NCBI RefSeq assembly: GCF_024124665.1
Contig: NZ_JAMXSB010000007.1
Location: 62,001 to 126,000, forward strand
DNA length: 64,000 nt
From: Pleionea sp. CnH1-48
GTDB lineage: Bacteria > Pseudomonadota > Gammaproteobacteria > Enterobacterales > Kangiellaceae
Direction: 5' to 3'
Below are positions 63,204-64,000 of the stretch, piece after piece; the stretch's first letter is position 1, and each line of letters starts with the position of its first letter. A program made the translations under genes and the position numbers. Under the pieces are notes generated by a model, which saw nothing but the letters and a program-made list of their open reading frames with translations, had not been told where the DNA came from and did not search any database.

Positions 63204-64000
63204 ATGCATAGACTTCTTATTTTAAGCATAAAAATCTTATTTATAATTACTTTATCAGCTATACCGATTAAGAGATCTTTAGCTAAAGATTTCAGCATAG
63301 CCAAAAGAGTGACGATCAACTCGAAAATTCTAGATGAAAAAAGGTCCATCATTATTTCTTTACCTGAAGAATATGGAAATTCTGATGTTGATTACCCTGT
63401 ACTTTACCTTCTGGATGGAGGAGCGAACTTAAAACATGTAGTTGGTAGTGCAGAGCTTTTAACCAACACAGGTTCTATCCCGCCAATGATTATAGTAGGT
63501 GTTGAAAGCGCTAACAGAACAAAAGACATGACTATATCAAGAGACGAAACTCAATCACCGGAAAGTGGAGAGGCTAAGTCTTTTATGAAGTTTATAGAAG
63601 AAGAGCTCTTTCCGTATATCGACAATAAATATCGAACGCACAGTTACCGAGTTCTTGAAGGGCACTCTTTTGGAGGGCTTTTTTCTGCTTATGCTATGAT
63701 AAAAAAGCCTTCATTATTTAATGCATATATAATTATTAGTCCAGCACTTTGGTGGAATCAAAGAGAAATTTTTTCACATGTTCAGTCATATGCTAGAAGC
63801 TCCAGTTCATTGGAACATAATTTATATTTCGCTATCGGAGAACAAGACGGAATGGGAATGCGAAAAGAGCTAGAGTCTTTTGTAAAACTTTTACAAGAAT
63901 CAAACCTTGCCAATAACCGTCTGAAGTATGAAGAATTTAAAGGCGAAGGACATATGTCTGCGACATTACTGTCAAACTACTATGGGCTGAAGTTCATTTT
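63204..64000 (+). CDS. Exported alpha/beta-hydrolase esterase (IroE/enterochelin-esterase-like), 3' end outside window
   Basis: 265 codons are visible, open to the window end. ATG 63204 follows GAAAGGAAC; signal-like N-terminus (MHRLLILSIKILFIITLSA). Esterase D-type core: YPVLYLLDGG, PPMIIVGVES, FIEEELFPYIDNKY and the nucleophile elbow EGHSFGGLFSAY. The family includes enterochelin esterases and other acyl hydrolases; substrate unknown. Divergent from the AraC regulator. Confidence 0.88.
   Translation, partial: MHRLLILSIKILFIITLSAIPIKRSLAKDFSIAKRVTINSKILDEKRSIIISLPEEYGNSDVDYPVLYLLDGGANLKHVVGSAELLTNTGSIPPMIIVGVESANRTKDMTISRDETQSPESGEAKSFMKFIEEELFPYIDNKYRTHSYRVLEGHSFGGLFSAYAMIKKPSLFNAYIIISPALWWNQREIFSHVQSYARSSSSLEHNLYFAIGEQDGMGMRKELESFVKLLQESNLANNRLKYEEFKGEGHMSATLLSNYYGLKFI

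Noticed and set aside
1-64000. CRISPR arrays, tRNA or rRNA genes, prophage or insertion sequences
   Set aside because: No regularly spaced repeats, tRNA-like cloverleafs, rRNA stretches, transposases or integrases were recognised by eye; a dedicated scan could still find short tRNA-like segments.

Overview
The window is a stretch of an AT-leaning gammaproteobacterial chromosome, probably a marine Oceanospirillales/Kangiella-type organism. The evidence is the complete Na+-NQR operon with ApbE and NqrM, the folP-glmM / ftsH-rlmE / yhbY block, a FimL-like type IV pilus regulator and a rhombotarget-type lipoprotein. Genus is inference; no rRNA or tRNA gene was seen. All family assignments come from reading motifs, without database searches.

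Layout. 1-6.4 kb: nqrABCDEF (nqrA cut by the window edge), apbE (FMN transfer to NqrB/NqrC) and nqrM (Fe delivery to NqrD/E). 6.4-13.5 kb: housekeeping genes, mostly minus strand: a CBS-pair protein, glmM, folP, ftsH, rlmE, yhbY on plus, a small membrane protein and a Zn-peptidase. 13.6-23.3 kb: signalling and envelope genes: a membrane-tethered receiver protein, a tiny gene with a terminator inside its reading frame, a BtuF-like protein, a duplicated PAS pair (one with GGDEF), a SIMPL protein, a GGDEF-EAL protein and a secreted subtilase.

23.9-31.9 kb: a tightly overlapping operon of the functionally uncharacterised STM4011-STM4015 set (LRR protein, ATP-grasp-like protein, HAD hydrolase, sulfatase-fold hydrolase and two radical SAM enzymes), followed by a two-gene osmolyte-type ABC importer whose second gene fuses binding protein and permease. 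32.2-39.1 kb: what I read as a complete type XIII retron: a WGR-HEAT/ARM protein, a winged-helix-SWIM protein, a retron RT, and between the last two the msr-msd RNA gene with its own promoter, 15-nt a1/a2 repeats and a long msd hairpin.

39.3-48.5 kb: the rhombotarget-like lipoprotein, unknown secreted proteins, a FimL-like protein, a possible sRNA, a WYL regulator and a secreted trypsin-like protease with PKD and PPC domains. 48.8-49.1 kb: two tandem copies of an intergenic repeat. 49-54.6 kb: a BlaI-like repressor with an M56-M23 fusion protease, an HD protein, and an ECF sigma / anti-sigma / PDZ operon. 55-60.4 kb: a DMT transporter, a thioesterase and a probable arsenic-response island (Cys-tailed flavoprotein, SigZ-like ECF sigma factor, MFS transporter, ArsH). 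The two plus-strand transcription units of the island share an identically spaced double CGTC promoter-like motif. 60.6-64 kb: a serine beta-lactamase-like hydrolase, an AraC regulator and a divergent alpha/beta esterase cut by the window end.
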